Notes: generated by a model not told the origin, from the letters alone. A stretch of DNA of 64,000 nt from Mycolicibacter sinensis (GCF_001667375.1 NZ_LZIN01000053.1:1-64000); one strand, 5' to 3'. Counted from the stretch's first letter, positions 1-9,384 are shown. Numbers and translations are program-made.

Positions 1-143
1 AACACCTCGCCGGTGACCGGGGTGGCGTTCTCGAAGTACTCACCGGTCACCGGCGCCTCCCACTGCCCACCGATGAAATTCCCATAGCGGGACTCGTAAC
101 TCATCAGCGCCCCCACGGACCCCGGACGTGCGAAAACAGTCAT
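1..143 (-). CDS. aldehyde dehydrogenase, N-terminal part (cut by window edge)
   Basis: Only the first ~47 codons are inside the window. The reading begins [20 protein letters not shown] and continues with [10 protein letters not shown], then a '[10 protein letters not shown]' stretch. This is the usual N-terminus of NAD(P)-dependent aldehyde dehydrogenases, which oxidise an aldehyde to a carboxylic acid. A strong GGAGGAG ribosome site sits just upstream of the ATG at 143. The catalytic Cys and Glu lie outside the window and cannot be checked. It lies directly downstream of the mycofactocin-type SDR on the same strand, so the pair could oxidise an alcohol to an aldehyde and then to an acid (inference). 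Confidence 0.8.
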   Translation of the reverse strand, partial: MTVFARPGSVGALMSYESRYGNFIGGQWEAPVTGEYFENATPVTGEV

Positions 144-188
144 TTCTCCTCCATTTGCGTGGCCCGAAAGCGCGTGCATTCCCGAGAG

Positions 189-1022
189 CTATTTGACGGT
201 CAAACCCGCATCCACCGGTAACGTGACGCCGGTGATGTAGCGGCCCGAATCCGAGCACAGGTAGACCAGCGCCTCGGTCACGTCGCGACACTCGACCATC
301 GGAACAGGAAGTAGATTCTCCAGTGCCGCACCGAATTCGGGGTGCTCGCCGATGTACTGCTCCACCTGGGGATTCTGAATCATCGGCGTCGCGACACCGG
401 TCGGGTGCACCGAGTTGACCCGGATACCGTGTTCGGCCAGTGTCGTTGCGTAGTAACGCATGAGGCCGACAACACCATGCTTGGCGGCGGTATACCCGGC
501 GCCGCCATGGCTCTTGGTCGCGAATCCGCGTCCGACTGATTTGAGGCCGGCCGCCGAACTGGTGATGACGACGGCGCCCCCGTCACCGTGCGCCAGCAGG
601 GACGGCAGGGCCGCCTCGACAGTGAAGTACACACCGTTGAGCATCACGTCGATCGCATCCACGAAGGCGGCGAGCTGGCTCGACTGATCGCCGAATACCG
701 GTCCGATACCGGCGTTGGCCAGTACATAATCGATCCTGCCCAACTCCGCGACCGCGTTGTTCACCACCGCAGTCAGTTGTTCGAGGTCGCGCACGTCGGC
801 CTGCTCCGCGATGATTCGCCGGCCGGTCTTCTCGACCAGGTTGGCCGTCTCATCCAAGTCTTCGGGTGTGCTCATCGGGTAGGCGACGCTGTCCAACTGC
901 CGGCACAGATCGACGGCGATGATGTCGGCGCCTTCCTCGGCGAATCGCACCGCGTGGGCTCGGCCCTGACCCCGGGCGGCACCGGTTACAAGTGCCACCT
1001 TGCCGTCGAATCGCAATGTCAT
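189..1022 (-). CDS. mycofactocin-coupled SDR family oxidoreductase
   Basis: 277-residue classical short-chain dehydrogenase. Visible are the dinucleotide motif TGAARGQG (13-20), NAG (103-105), catalytic Ser near 155 and Y177-x3-K181. The long insert after beta-2 (about 40-70, with CRQLDSVAYPMSTPEDL) is typical of the mycofactocin-associated SDR subfamily, which holds NAD non-exchangeably and passes electrons to the peptide-derived cofactor mycofactocin. The substrate is probably an alcohol, but which one cannot be told. The start at 1022 is preferred to an upstream in-frame start because GAGGGG lies just before it and the conserved N-terminus begins there. It is divergent from the enoyl-CoA hydratase at 1213. 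Confidence 0.85.
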   Translation of the reverse strand: MTLRFDGKVALVTGAARGQGRAHAVRFAEEGADIIAVDLCRQLDSVAYPMSTPEDLDETANLVEKTGRRIIAEQADVRDLEQLTAVVNNAVAELGRIDYVLANAGIGPVFGDQSSQLAAFVDAIDVMLNGVYFTVEAALPSLLAHGDGGAVVITSSAAGLKSVGRGFATKSHGGAGYTAAKHGVVGLMRYYATTLAEHGIRVNSVHPTGVATPMIQNPQVEQYIGEHPEFGAALENLLPVPMVECRDVTEALVYLCSDSGRYITGVTLPVDAGLTVK

Positions 1023-1063
1023 GGTGTTACCCCTCGTCGGACGAAGCGTCCACTGTGGTCGTG

Positions 1064-1077
1064 TCAAACGTGTTGCG
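1064..1077. promoter_or_regulatory. possible KstR-like operator in the divergent gap
   Basis: The bases TCAAACGTGTTGCG fit the KstR consensus TnnAACnnGTTnnA, as I remember it, except at the last position. KstR represses sterol and lipid catabolism genes in mycobacteria. The site lies between a divergent SDR and enoyl-CoA hydratase of a lipid-like catabolic cluster. The motif is short and degenerate, so a chance match is quite possible. Confidence 0.22.
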
Positions 1078-1212
1078 CACCTGCCCTATTGTGGCGTCGC
1101 ACACCGGTATGGGAAGGGCATCCGACGCCTTCGGTGTCACTGCACAAAGCGACTCGGGTTCTCTGTGCCGCATGACATGGTTCGCGGCCGAATTCCACGC
1201 TTAGCTTCCCTC

Positions 1213-1995
1213 ATGGCTCATGTCCGGATCGATCGGATCGATCGTGTCGCGCATCTGGTGCTAGACCGCCCGGAGCGGCGCAACGCCATCGACGAGGAGC
1301 TCGTCGAGGACCTCATCACGGCGATCGCCGAACTCGAGGCCGCCGAGGGGATCGGTTGTGTGGTGGTCCGGGGTGACGGGCCGGGGTTCAGCGCCGGGAT
1401 CGATGCGTCCACGCTGGCCAAGCTCGCCACACCCGACGAACTGCGACGCATTCGCGGCGCCTTCGTGGCCGCCTATGATCGCCTCGAAGGCCTCCCGATT
1501 CCGACGATCGCCAGTGTGCACGGATGGGCCATCGGAGCAGCTTTCGAGCTGGCGTTGGCATGTGACCTGCGGGTGGTCGCCGCCGACGCGACCCTGGGCC
1601 TGCCGGAGACCCGGATGGGCGTGGTGCCCGACGTCGGGGGAACGGGTCGACTGACATCGCTCGTCGGTCCGGGCCGGGCCAAGGAGCTGATCCTCACCTC
1701 GGCGATGATCGACGGAACGCACGCAGGCCGGCTCGGCATCGCCAACCGCGTCGCACCCAGCAGCAAATTGGCGGCCGCAACCGCGTCGCTGGCCGACGAA
1801 CTGCTCGCCTGTTCGGTCACCGCCAACGGGTTGGCCAAACGCATCATCGACCGTGCCGCACGACCGACGTGGGATGACACGCTGGACGCGGAACTCGACG
1901 CGCAATTGCGGTGCATCGAGACGCCTGAGTTCGGCGAGGCATATCGCCGGTTTCTCGCCGCGCCGGGTGCCAACACCCCTACGGCGCGACGATGA
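1213..1995 (+). CDS. enoyl-CoA hydratase/isomerase family protein
   Basis: 260-residue crotonase-fold protein. GFSAG (58-62) and GWAIGAA (104-110) supply the oxyanion-hole regions. Glu132 in LPETRMG and Asp140 in VVPDVGG fall where crotonase catalytic or nearby residues lie. These enzymes hydrate or isomerise enoyl-CoA thioesters in the cytoplasm. The frame stays open upstream to 1000, but the family's N-terminus (HVRIDRIDRVAHLVLDRP) begins at the ATG at 1213. Its stop overlaps the next start (ATGA at 1992), so it is co-transcribed with the hydrolase and monooxygenase. The exact substrate is not visible. Confidence 0.85.
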   Translation: MAHVRIDRIDRVAHLVLDRPERRNAIDEELVEDLITAIAELEAAEGIGCVVVRGDGPGFSAGIDASTLAKLATPDELRRIRGAFVAAYDRLEGLPIPTIASVHGWAIGAAFELALACDLRVVAADATLGLPETRMGVVPDVGGTGRLTSLVGPGRAKELILTSAMIDGTHAGRLGIANRVAPSSKLAAATASLADELLACSVTANGLAKRIIDRAARPTWDDTLDAELDAQLRCIETPEFGEAYRRFLAAPGANTPTARR

Positions 1996-2891
1996 AGCGT
2001 TCCGAGATCGCGATTCCGGCCGGTGGCACCACGATCGCGGCGTGGCACTACGCCGCCGACGGCACGCAGCAACGACCGTGTGTGGTGATGGCCCACGGGT
2101 TCTGCGGTACCCGGGATGCCGGACTGGTGGGTTTCGGCGAGCGCTTCGCCGACGCCGGGATCGACGCACTGTGTTTCGACTATCGCGGGTTCGGAGCTTC
2201 AGGAGGCCGTGAGCGACAGATCGTCGATTTCGTCGCCCAGCAACTGGATTATCACGCGGCAATAGATGCCGCCCGTGAACTGCCCCATGTCGACGGCGTT
2301 GCGATCTGGGGAATATCGCTGTCCGGCGGGCATGTGTTCGCGGTCGCCACCGAGCGACAGGACCTCATCGGGGCGATCGCCGTGACACCGATCGTCGATG
2401 GGCTGACCACCATGTTGAGGATGCAGCGGTCGATTCCTCCGCGGGCCGCGATCCGGCTGGGGACGAGCGCAATTCGTGATGCCATCGGCGCCTGGGCCGG
2501 ACGTCCACCGGTGATGATGCCCGCCGTCGGGCCACCACGAAGTGCTGCGATGCTCACCACGCCCGACGCCCTGCCAGGTTACCTGGCAATAGCGAGCGAG
2601 GCGCCACTGTGGCGTAACGCCTTCGCTGCCAGGGTGCTGCTCGCCGTGCCGAGATATCGGCCGGGCCTGTTCGCCGACCGCGTCGGTTGCCACATGCTGG
2701 TCCAGATCGCCGGATCCGACCGCAACGCACCACCCGACTTGGCCCGCGCGGCTGCCCAGCTCGCAAACGCCGTCGTACGCGAGTACCCCGGTTCCGGACA
2801 CTTCGACGTCTACGACCGAGGTTCCGCCTTCGAAGCGGTAGTCGCCGACCAGATCTCGTTCCTAGCGTCTCTCTCGGAAAGGACCAGATGA
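1992..2891 (+). CDS. alpha/beta hydrolase
   Basis: 299 residues. The nucleophile elbow is GISLSGG (107-113, Ser109), an oxyanion HG is at 35-36 (AHGFCGTR), and a late Asp (IAGSDRNAPP) and His (GSGHFDVY) complete a plausible catalytic triad. FDYRGFGASGG is typical of the acyl-peptidase/dienelactone-like branch of the fold. There is no signal peptide, so it is cytoplasmic. It starts in a four-base ATGA overlap with the preceding hydratase and ends in another with the monooxygenase gene. It might cleave an ester made by that monooxygenase or a C-C bond in a ring intermediate (inference). Confidence 0.8.
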   Translation: MKRSEIAIPAGGTTIAAWHYAADGTQQRPCVVMAHGFCGTRDAGLVGFGERFADAGIDALCFDYRGFGASGGRERQIVDFVAQQLDYHAAIDAARELPHVDGVAIWGISLSGGHVFAVATERQDLIGAIAVTPIVDGLTTMLRMQRSIPPRAAIRLGTSAIRDAIGAWAGRPPVMMPAVGPPRSAAMLTTPDALPGYLAIASEAPLWRNAFAARVLLAVPRYRPGLFADRVGCHMLVQIAGSDRNAPPDLARAAAQLANAVVREYPGSGHFDVYDRGSAFEAVVADQISFLASLSERTR

Positions 2892-4267
2892 TGCTCTTCC
2901 CAGCCAATGATCGCCAACGCGCCTGCGTGATCGGCGCCGGCTCGGCAGGCCTGGCCGCGTGCGCGGGCCTGAAACGTGCCGGGGTCGCCTTCGACTGTTA
3001 TGAGAAGAGTGACCGCGTCGGCGGTCTCTGGGTTTTCGACAACCCCAGCGGTACCGCCGCCGCGTACCGCACCCTGAGCTCCAACGCACCGAAGGCCTAC
3101 ATGGGTTACCACGACTTCGCCATGCCCGATGACCTTCCGGACTACCCCAGCCACTGGGACTTCGCCCGCTATTTCGACGACTACGCACGGCATTTCGGTC
3201 TGCACGAGCACATCCGGTTCAAGACCGAGGTCACCCGGGTGTCGCCGGTGTCCGGCGGGGGCTTCGAGGTGAGCCTGGCCGGTGGCGCCACCGAAACGTA
3301 TGACTTCGTGCTGGTCGCCAACGGTCACCACTGGGACCGGCGGATGCCGGACCCGATGTTTCCCGGGACGTTCGACGGAACCATCATGCATTCTCGCGAC
3401 TACCGCGAGCCGGCGTTCATGGCGGGCAAACGAGTCGTGGTCGTCGGTATCGGAAACAGCGCGGTCGACATCGCCTGCGAGGCGGCGCACGTCGCCGAGG
3501 CGACCTACCTCTCGGTTCGCCGGGGAGCTCACATCATGCCCAAGTACGCGTTCGGGATGGCACCGCCGAACTGGTTGCTCAATTCCGCGTCGCACAAGCC
3601 CGGACGAGTCGTGCTGGGCGCGCTCATGCGGCTGGTGAACGGCCGCGCCCAGGACTACGGCCTGCCCGTCCCGGATCACGCATTCGGCGACGCGCATCCC
3701 ACTATGTCGGCGGGCATCATGGATGAGCTACGGCTGGGCAGGATTTCACCCAAACCACAGATCGCCGAACTGCTCGGCGACCAGGTTCGCTTCGTCGACG
3801 GATCCGTCGAGCGAGTCGATCTGATCGTCTGTGCCACCGGCTACAACATCACTTTCCCGTTCTTCGACGAATCGTACGTTTCAGCGCCCGACAATCAGAT
3901 CGCGCTCTACCACCGGGTGGTGCACCCGGATCGGCCCGGATTGTTCTTCGTCGGCCTGTGCCAACCGCTCGGCGCCATCCAGCCGCTGGCCGAGTTGCAG
4001 GGCAAATGGATAGGTGAACTGTTGTCGGGGAGCTGCGCGCTGCCCGACACCGATCAGATGCGGCGGGCGATCGAGGCCGACCAACGTGCGCTGCGTAAGC
4101 GGTTCATCGCCTCGACCCGCCACACCGTCCAAGTCGATCACAATCACTACCTCAAGGCGTTGCGGCGCGAGATCCGCGTGGGGCGCCGGAGAGCCCGCCA
4201 ACTAGGATCGGCTCGCAGCACCCGACCGGCCCCGCAGGCTGCACCCGCGATCGGCCGTTCAACCTGA
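2888..4267 (+). CDS. flavin-containing monooxygenase
   Basis: 459 residues. It has a FAD-binding GAGSAG (16-21), the FMO/BVMO-type fingerprint FDGTIMHSRDY (162-172, fitting FxGxxxHxxxY), and a second NADPH-binding GIGNSA (187-192). ATGY near 318-321 matches the late FMO motif. Such enzymes use NADPH and O2 to put oxygen on N, S or carbonyl groups. The frame is open well upstream, but the ATG at 2888 overlaps the preceding TGA and follows GGAAAGGA. The C-terminus is unusually basic and Arg/Ala-rich beyond about residue 430. The substrate is unknown. Confidence 0.85.
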   Translation: MMLFPANDRQRACVIGAGSAGLAACAGLKRAGVAFDCYEKSDRVGGLWVFDNPSGTAAAYRTLSSNAPKAYMGYHDFAMPDDLPDYPSHWDFARYFDDYARHFGLHEHIRFKTEVTRVSPVSGGGFEVSLAGGATETYDFVLVANGHHWDRRMPDPMFPGTFDGTIMHSRDYREPAFMAGKRVVVVGIGNSAVDIACEAAHVAEATYLSVRRGAHIMPKYAFGMAPPNWLLNSASHKPGRVVLGALMRLVNGRAQDYGLPVPDHAFGDAHPTMSAGIMDELRLGRISPKPQIAELLGDQVRFVDGSVERVDLIVCATGYNITFPFFDESYVSAPDNQIALYHRVVHPDRPGLFFVGLCQPLGAIQPLAELQGKWIGELLSGSCALPDTDQMRRAIEADQRALRKRFIASTRHTVQVDHNHYLKALRREIRVGRRRARQLGSARSTRPAPQAAPAIGRST

Positions 4268-4302
4268 CCATCGGGCCACCATTGGCCGGTAAGGTGACTC
4301 CG

Positions 4303-5601
4303 ATGGCCAACCGGCTCACTGCGAACGAGGCGATCATCGCGTGCGCTTCCGGTCTGCTCGCCAGCATCGACGACGTGACGGTGAAGCTGTCCAAACAGCT
4401 CGCCGGATCGGTCCCTGAGTTCTTCGAGGACGACGATCTGGTGCGGGAGGTCGAAGCCAGCGCCCAGGGCAACGTCGCCGCGATGCTGTCGGTGTTTCGC
4501 GGGGAGACGGCCGCCGAGGACGTGCCGATCCGGCCTGAGGTCACCGCGTTCGCCGCCGCCGTCGTCCGTCGGCAGCTGCCGCTGGAATCCCTGATTCAGG
4601 CCTACCGGGTGGGGCAGACCCTGTTCTCCCGCCTCTGGATGGATGCGCTGGCGGAACAGATCAACGAGCAAGAGGTTTTCGTCGGTGCGCTGCACCGCAG
4701 CTTCGACGAACTCAACGTCTACCTCGACCGCGTGGTGGCTCAGCTGGTCGCCGACTATGAGCGAGAGCGGGAGCGGTGGCTACGCGGAGAGGCAGCGCGC
4801 CGCGCCGCACTCGTCGGCCGGCTGCTGCGAGGCGATCGGATACCGATCGACCATGCCAGCCGCCAGCTGGGCCATGATCTGCGCGCACCCCAGACCGCGC
4901 TGGTGGCATGGATGCCGACGCAGGGCGAGGTGGACCAACAGCTCGCGACCCTCGAGACATCCCTGACGGCTATCGGGTCGGCGGCGGGCGTGACGCGCAT
5001 GCTGATGCTGCCGGCCGGTACCTGCACGGTGTGGGCGTGGATCGCCGGCAACCTCGACACCGACCGCCTCGCCGAGTGCTCCGGCGTGCCACGGGACAAC
5101 GACGTACTGGTCGCGGCGGGCCAGACCGTGCAGGGTGAGGACGCGTTCCGGATCAGTCACGAACAGGCGCTGCGGGCCCGCCACGTCGCCTCCCACATGC
5201 CGTCCCCACCGCGCATCACCCTGCATGCCGATGTCGCCACCGTCGCACTGCTCGCCGGTGATTACCAGGAGGCCCGACGGTTCGTCATCCGGACCCTGGG
5301 CGAGCTCGCCAGCCGGACGGCGGCCTCCGCACAGTTGCGGGAAACCCTGAGGGTCTTCCTCCAGGAGGGGGGCAACACCCGCAGAGCGGGCGAACGGTTG
5401 TTCATGCATCGAAACACGGTGCTCTACCGGCTGCGGCGTATCGAGGAGCTGATCGGCCATCCTCTCGACAAACGACGGCTGGACGTGGAGGTGGCGTTGT
5501 TGTTCGTCGACACGTTCGGCGACGAGGTCTTACCCTTCGAACACCGGCTGCCGGCCAAACCCGCTTCGGCAGAAGGTGAATCGCCGACCAAGCCGTCCTA
5601 G
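4303..5601 (+). CDS. PucR-type helix-turn-helix transcriptional regulator
   Basis: 432 residues. The C-terminal ~60 residues form the PucR/CdaR helix-turn-helix: LRETLRVFLQEGGNTRRAGE, then LFMHRNTVLYRLRRIEELIG, a pattern typical of this family. The central region resembles the GGDEF-like domain found in such regulators. The ATG at 4303 follows AAGGTG with good spacing; a TTG 21 bases upstream is also in frame. It directly follows the monooxygenase and converges on the acyl-CoA ligase with a three-base gap. It is likely a local activator of the surrounding catabolic genes (inference from position). Confidence 0.8.
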   Translation: MANRLTANEAIIACASGLLASIDDVTVKLSKQLAGSVPEFFEDDDLVREVEASAQGNVAAMLSVFRGETAAEDVPIRPEVTAFAAAVVRRQLPLESLIQAYRVGQTLFSRLWMDALAEQINEQEVFVGALHRSFDELNVYLDRVVAQLVADYERERERWLRGEAARRAALVGRLLRGDRIPIDHASRQLGHDLRAPQTALVAWMPTQGEVDQQLATLETSLTAIGSAAGVTRMLMLPAGTCTVWAWIAGNLDTDRLAECSGVPRDNDVLVAAGQTVQGEDAFRISHEQALRARHVASHMPSPPRITLHADVATVALLAGDYQEARRFVIRTLGELASRTAASAQLRETLRVFLQEGGNTRRAGERLFMHRNTVLYRLRRIEELIGHPLDKRRLDVEVALLFVDTFGDEVLPFEHRLPAKPASAEGESPTKPS

Positions 5602-5604
5602 GTC

Positions 5605-7158
5605 TCACCCGACCCGGCAACCGGCTTTGTCTCGGTATCGCCTGCGCAGTTCTCGCTTGAGCACCTTGCCTGCTGCAGACGTCGGCAGTGCCTCGACGAA
5701 ATCCACACTCCGCGGGGCCTTGTAGCCGGCGATGTAGCGCTTGGAGTCCGCCCGGATCTCCGCACCGGTGGCCGAGGCACCGGGTTGCAGGACGACGACG
5801 GCGTGTACGCGTTCACCCCATTGCATATCCGGAACACCGATCACGGCGCACTGGGCCACCGCGGGATTGCGGGCGACCGCGTTCTCCACTTCTACCGAGT
5901 ACACGTTCTCGCCGCCGGTGACGATCATGTCCTTTATCCGATCGACGACGAAAACGTAGCCGTCTTCATCCATCCGACCGCCATCACCGGTGTGCAACCA
6001 CCCGTCCCGAATCGCGGCCGCGGTCGCCGCGGGCTTGTTCCAATAGCCGAGCATGACGTTGCCTCCGCGAACGACGATCTCGCCAACACTTCCCCGCGGC
6101 ACTTCCGCACCCGCCTCATCGACGATGCGGACCTCACAGTTGAGCGCGGCCCGGCCGGCTGAGGCCAGCAGCCTCTCCGAGGCGTGGCCCTCCGGCCCGA
6201 GTAGGGTCGCTATCGGCGCGAGTTCGGTCATTCCGTACGCCTGCGTGAACGCCACCTGCGGCAGTGCGGCCGAGGCCCGCTCCAGCAACGCCTTCGGAAT
6301 CGATGACCCCCCATAGAAGATTCCCCGCAAGCTGGACAGGTCGTAGGAGGACAGGTCGGGGTCATCGACGATCGCCTGGATCATGGTCGGCACCAACCCG
6401 GCGTCGGTCACCCGGTGGGATTCGACGGCCGCCAATACGGCCGTCACCTCGAACCGGGGCACGATCACATGCGTGCCGCCGAGCAGTGTGGTGACCCCCC
6501 ATGCGGTCAATCCCGCCAGGTGGAACATGGGGGCCGCATGCAGGCTCCGGCTCAGCTGTCGTGATCGGAACATGTAGCCGGACGCGGCGGCACCGAGCCA
6601 CGACGTCATGATCGCCGCATGGGACAGCATCACTCCTTTGGGCTCTCCGGTGGTACCACCGGTGTAGAAGACGCCGGCCAGCTGATCACCACCCCGACGC
6701 GCATCCGGCACCCCCGCAGCGTCGTTGATCAGCTGCTCATAGGGCACCGTTCCCTCGGGGGCCGCATCATCGCCGCAGTAGATCACCGTCGTCAGGTGCG
6801 GGCAGGCCGCCCAGATCTCGGCGAGCATCTCCCGGTGGGCCCGGTCGATGAGCAGCACGTTGGTGGCGGAATCCGTCAGCGCGTAGCTGATCTCGTCCGG
6901 GCTCCAACGAATGTTCAGCGGGTTGAGCACTCCGTCTGCCCACGGGACGGCCAGTAGGTACTCGTGATAGCGCTGCGAGTTCAGCGACAGCATCGCGACC
7001 CGGTCACCCGCACGCACCCCCAGGCCACGCAGGCCTCCGGCCAGCCGCCCGACCCGCCGGGCCACAGCCTGAAATGTCAGTTCCCTGCCGTCACCGACGA
7101 TCATGGTCGCATCGGGCGTCTGCTGCAGCCCACGGTGCAGTCCCTGCGTCACATACAT
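5605..7158 (-). CDS. acyl-CoA synthetase (FadD-type AMP-dependent ligase)
   Basis: 517 residues of the adenylate-forming superfamily. The P-loop YTGGTTGEPKG is at 165-175, followed by YGMTE near 310, GWLHTGD near 405 and the C-terminal lysine motif SAAGKVLKREL. These enzymes activate a carboxylic acid to acyl-AMP and then acyl-CoA. The frame extends upstream, but the ATG at 7158 is preceded by a clear GGGAGGA and starts the family sequence (MYVTQGLHRGLQQTPDAT). It is the probable entry step for the beta-oxidation genes encoded upstream on the same strand. Confidence 0.88.
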   Translation of the reverse strand: MYVTQGLHRGLQQTPDATMIVGDGRELTFQAVARRVGRLAGGLRGLGVRAGDRVAMLSLNSQRYHEYLLAVPWADGVLNPLNIRWSPDEISYALTDSATNVLLIDRAHREMLAEIWAACPHLTTVIYCGDDAAPEGTVPYEQLINDAAGVPDARRGGDQLAGVFYTGGTTGEPKGVMLSHAAIMTSWLGAAASGYMFRSRQLSRSLHAAPMFHLAGLTAWGVTTLLGGTHVIVPRFEVTAVLAAVESHRVTDAGLVPTMIQAIVDDPDLSSYDLSSLRGIFYGGSSIPKALLERASAALPQVAFTQAYGMTELAPIATLLGPEGHASERLLASAGRAALNCEVRIVDEAGAEVPRGSVGEIVVRGGNVMLGYWNKPAATAAAIRDGWLHTGDGGRMDEDGYVFVVDRIKDMIVTGGENVYSVEVENAVARNPAVAQCAVIGVPDMQWGERVHAVVVLQPGASATGAEIRADSKRYIAGYKAPRSVDFVEALPTSAAGKVLKRELRRRYRDKAGCRVG

Positions 7159-7319
7159 TTTCCGTCCTCCCGGCCGGCCCTGCACCTGGTCACCATTGCG
7201 ATGAAGGTCTTTGCCCGAAAGATATGTCATGGAATAGCCTTCTGGCCGAATGTTTTTCGATGTCTGTGCCAGCCGTGGACAGCAGGCCGATACTTTGTCC
7301 CACCGCACAAACCCCCCGC

Positions 7320-8135
7320 TCAGCCCCCGCCGGGCGATGCGGTCGGACGGGACTCGCGGTTGCGCTTCGAGGCGAATCCCCGGATATTCTCGGCTGCGGT
7401 CCCGGTGCGCAGCGCGATCTCCTGTTCGCGGTTCTCGGCCGCCAGTTGTTCCCGGAGACCGCACCGAGCGGCCCCATCGATCAGCTTCCGGGTCGCCACC
7501 ACCAGCCGGGCCCGCCGGGCCAGTTCTTCGGCGAGCGTGTGGGCCCTGGGCGTCAACTCCTCGTCGGGGACCGATTGCCAGATCAGGCCCCACTGTTCGG
7601 CTCGATCCGCGCTGATCCGGGCGCCCGTGATTGACATACCGAGTGCCCTGGCCCGACCCAGGGTGCGCGGCAGCGCCCAGGTGGCACCGGCGTCCGGCAC
7701 CACCCCGAGCGCACTCACTTGCGGCACAACGAAGTACGCCGACTCGGCCGCGATCGCGATATCGGCGAGCAGCGCCAGCCCCAGTCCGCCACCGGCACAG
7801 GGACCGTTGACCGCGGCTACCACCGGGACGGACGCGTGGGCTATCGCTTCACACAACGGATTCAGGCTGGCGGCGATGCCGGCGGGTACCGACACCTGAA
7901 GATTCCCGCCACCGGCGTCCAGTTCGACCAGATCGTAGCCGGCACAGAATCCGCGGCCGGCGCCGGTGATCACCAGCGCCCGCACGTCGCCACGGGTACA
8001 GAGACCCTCGATTGCAGCGCGCGTCTGGTCCATGACGCTCCAGGTCAGCGCGTTCAGCCGTTCCGGACGGCGCAGTGTGATGGTGCCGATCCCCCGGTGA
8101 ATCGAGGTGGCGACATGCTCAGATGTTGAAGCCAC
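7320..8135 (-). CDS. enoyl-CoA hydratase/isomerase (PaaG-like)
   Basis: About 271 residues of crotonase fold: GRGFCAGYDL, then GPCAGGGLGLALLADIA, then VVPDAGATWALPRTLG. The PDAGAT segment with Asp is typical of PaaG-like isomerase/hydratases. The start is uncertain: no ATG is available in frame, and GTG codons at 8135 and 8141 or TTG at 8150 are possible. All lie inside the end of the upstream SDR (stop at 8119), so translation is probably coupled. 161 bases without a gene separate it from the acyl-CoA ligase. Confidence 0.8.
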   Translation of the reverse strand: MASTSEHVATSIHRGIGTITLRRPERLNALTWSVMDQTRAAIEGLCTRGDVRALVITGAGRGFCAGYDLVELDAGGGNLQVSVPAGIAASLNPLCEAIAHASVPVVAAVNGPCAGGGLGLALLADIAIAAESAYFVVPQVSALGVVPDAGATWALPRTLGRARALGMSITGARISADRAEQWGLIWQSVPDEELTPRAHTLAEELARRARLVVATRKLIDGAARCGLREQLAAENREQEIALRTGTAAENIRGFASKRNRESRPTASPGGG

Positions 8136-8949
8136 CGGCACAGACCACAATCTGCCCGCTGATGTAGTCGGACTCCGGCGTACACATCAGGTACACCGCG
8201 CCGGCTGCATCGTCGGGACTGCCACTGCGCCCCAGGGGGATCGACATCTCCATCTGCGCCAACAGGTCCGGGTTGACGCCGACCTTGATCTCGCGGCCCT
8301 CGATCTCGATGCTGCCGTCCTCATCGCCGGCGGTGCTGGTGAGCCGGGTCTGAATCAGGCCGAACGCAACCGTGTTGACCGTGACGTTGTAGCGGCCCCA
8401 CTCCTTGGCCAGAGTCTTGGTCAGGCCCGTCACGCCGGCCTTGGCGGCCGCGTAGTTAGCCTGCCCGGGGTTTCCGCCCAGCCCCGCGACCGAGGAGATG
8501 TTGACGACCTTGCGGCACGGGACCGCCTCGCCGGCGGCTTTCGCGGCTTTGGCCAGCCCCGAGATGACCGGCTGCGCCGCCCGCAGGATGCGGAAGGGCG
8601 CCTTTAGATGCACATCCAAGATGGCGTCCCACTGCTCGTCGCTCATCTTCTGGATGACCGAATCCCAGGTGTAGCCGGCGTTGTTGACAATGATGTCCAG
8701 CCCACCGAAGGTGTCCACCGCGGCGTCGACGAATCGTTGGGCGAAAGCGTCCTCGGTGACGTTGCCTGCCGCCGGTACCGCCCGGCCACCGGCACTGACG
8801 ATGGCCTGCGCGGTTTCCCTGGCCGGCACCTCATCGAGGTCGTTGACGACTACCGCGGCGCCCTCGGCCGCCAGTTTCAGCGCGATGTGGCTCCCGATTC
8901 CCCGACCGGCGCCGGTCACGATGGCCACTTTGCCGTGCAGATTTCCCAT
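8119..8949 (-). CDS. SDR family 3-oxoacyl reductase / 3-hydroxyacyl-CoA dehydrogenase
   Basis: 276 residues. TGAGRGIG (12-19), NNAG (89-92), Ser152/153, Y166 and K170 form a complete classical SDR active site. Sequence style (GKVAIVTGAGRGIG, VVVNDLDE) is that of FabG/multifunctional-enzyme-2-like dehydrogenases, which interconvert 3-hydroxyacyl and 3-oxoacyl thioesters. The ATG at 8949 follows GAGAGGA. Its neighbours, a MaoC pair upstream and a thiolase beyond that, suggest it oxidises the hydroxyacyl-CoA made by the MaoC enzyme. Confidence 0.85.
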   Translation of the reverse strand: MGNLHGKVAIVTGAGRGIGSHIALKLAAEGAAVVVNDLDEVPARETAQAIVSAGGRAVPAAGNVTEDAFAQRFVDAAVDTFGGLDIIVNNAGYTWDSVIQKMSDEQWDAILDVHLKAPFRILRAAQPVISGLAKAAKAAGEAVPCRKVVNISSVAGLGGNPGQANYAAAKAGVTGLTKTLAKEWGRYNVTVNTVAFGLIQTRLTSTAGDEDGSIEIEGREIKVGVNPDLLAQMEMSIPLGRSGSPDDAAGAVYLMCTPESDYISGQIVVCAGGFNI

Positions 8950-8973
8950 GAGAGTCCTCTCGTGTTGGTTGAG

Positions 8974-9384
8974 TCAGAGCGCCACGACGGCATCGCCGGC
9001 CAGCGTGACGGTGCCGTCGGCCAGGGTGACCGAGAGCTCGAGCGTGGCCCGCTGCTCGCCGTCCACGGTCTCGACGGACACGATCCGGCCCCGAGCGGTC
9101 GGTTCGGCGTTGACCGGTGTTATGGCGGCGAACCGCACGCCGTAGGACCGAATCGCCTCGGGGCGAACCCAAGCGGTCAGCAGCCGCCCCAGGTAGGCCA
9201 TCGACAGCATGCCGTGGGCGAAAACGTCCGGCAGCCCGGCTGACTTGGCCACATCGATGTCGATATGAATCGGATTATGGTCTCCGGAGGCGCCGGCGAA
9301 CAAAGCCAGTGTGGTGCGGCTGACGGCTCCGAAACGGAGCGGCGGGAGCTCGGTTCCCACCTGTGCCGCAATAGTGTTCGTCAT
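8974..9384 (-). CDS. MaoC-like hydratase, catalytic subunit
   Basis: 136-residue single hot-dog domain carrying the hydratase-2 motif SGDHNPIHID (34-43) with Asp35 and His40 as the catalytic pair. These enzymes add water to enoyl-CoA (or remove it) with R-stereochemistry. Its start overlaps the stop of the partner subunit by four bases. This is the arrangement of HadA/HadB and of steroid-degrading MaoC heterodimers, so a 1:1 complex with the neighbouring protein is expected. Confidence 0.85.
   Translation of the reverse strand: MTNTIAAQVGTELPPLRFGAVSRTTLALFAGASGDHNPIHIDIDVAKSAGLPDVFAHGMLSMAYLGRLLTAWVRPEAIRSYGVRFAAITPVNAEPTARGRIVSVETVDGEQRATLELSVTLADGTVTLAGDAVVAL

Noticed and set aside
1261..2262. 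333-codon minus-strand open frame
   Set aside because: Fully antisense to the enoyl-CoA hydratase and hydrolase genes; Arg-rich shadow.
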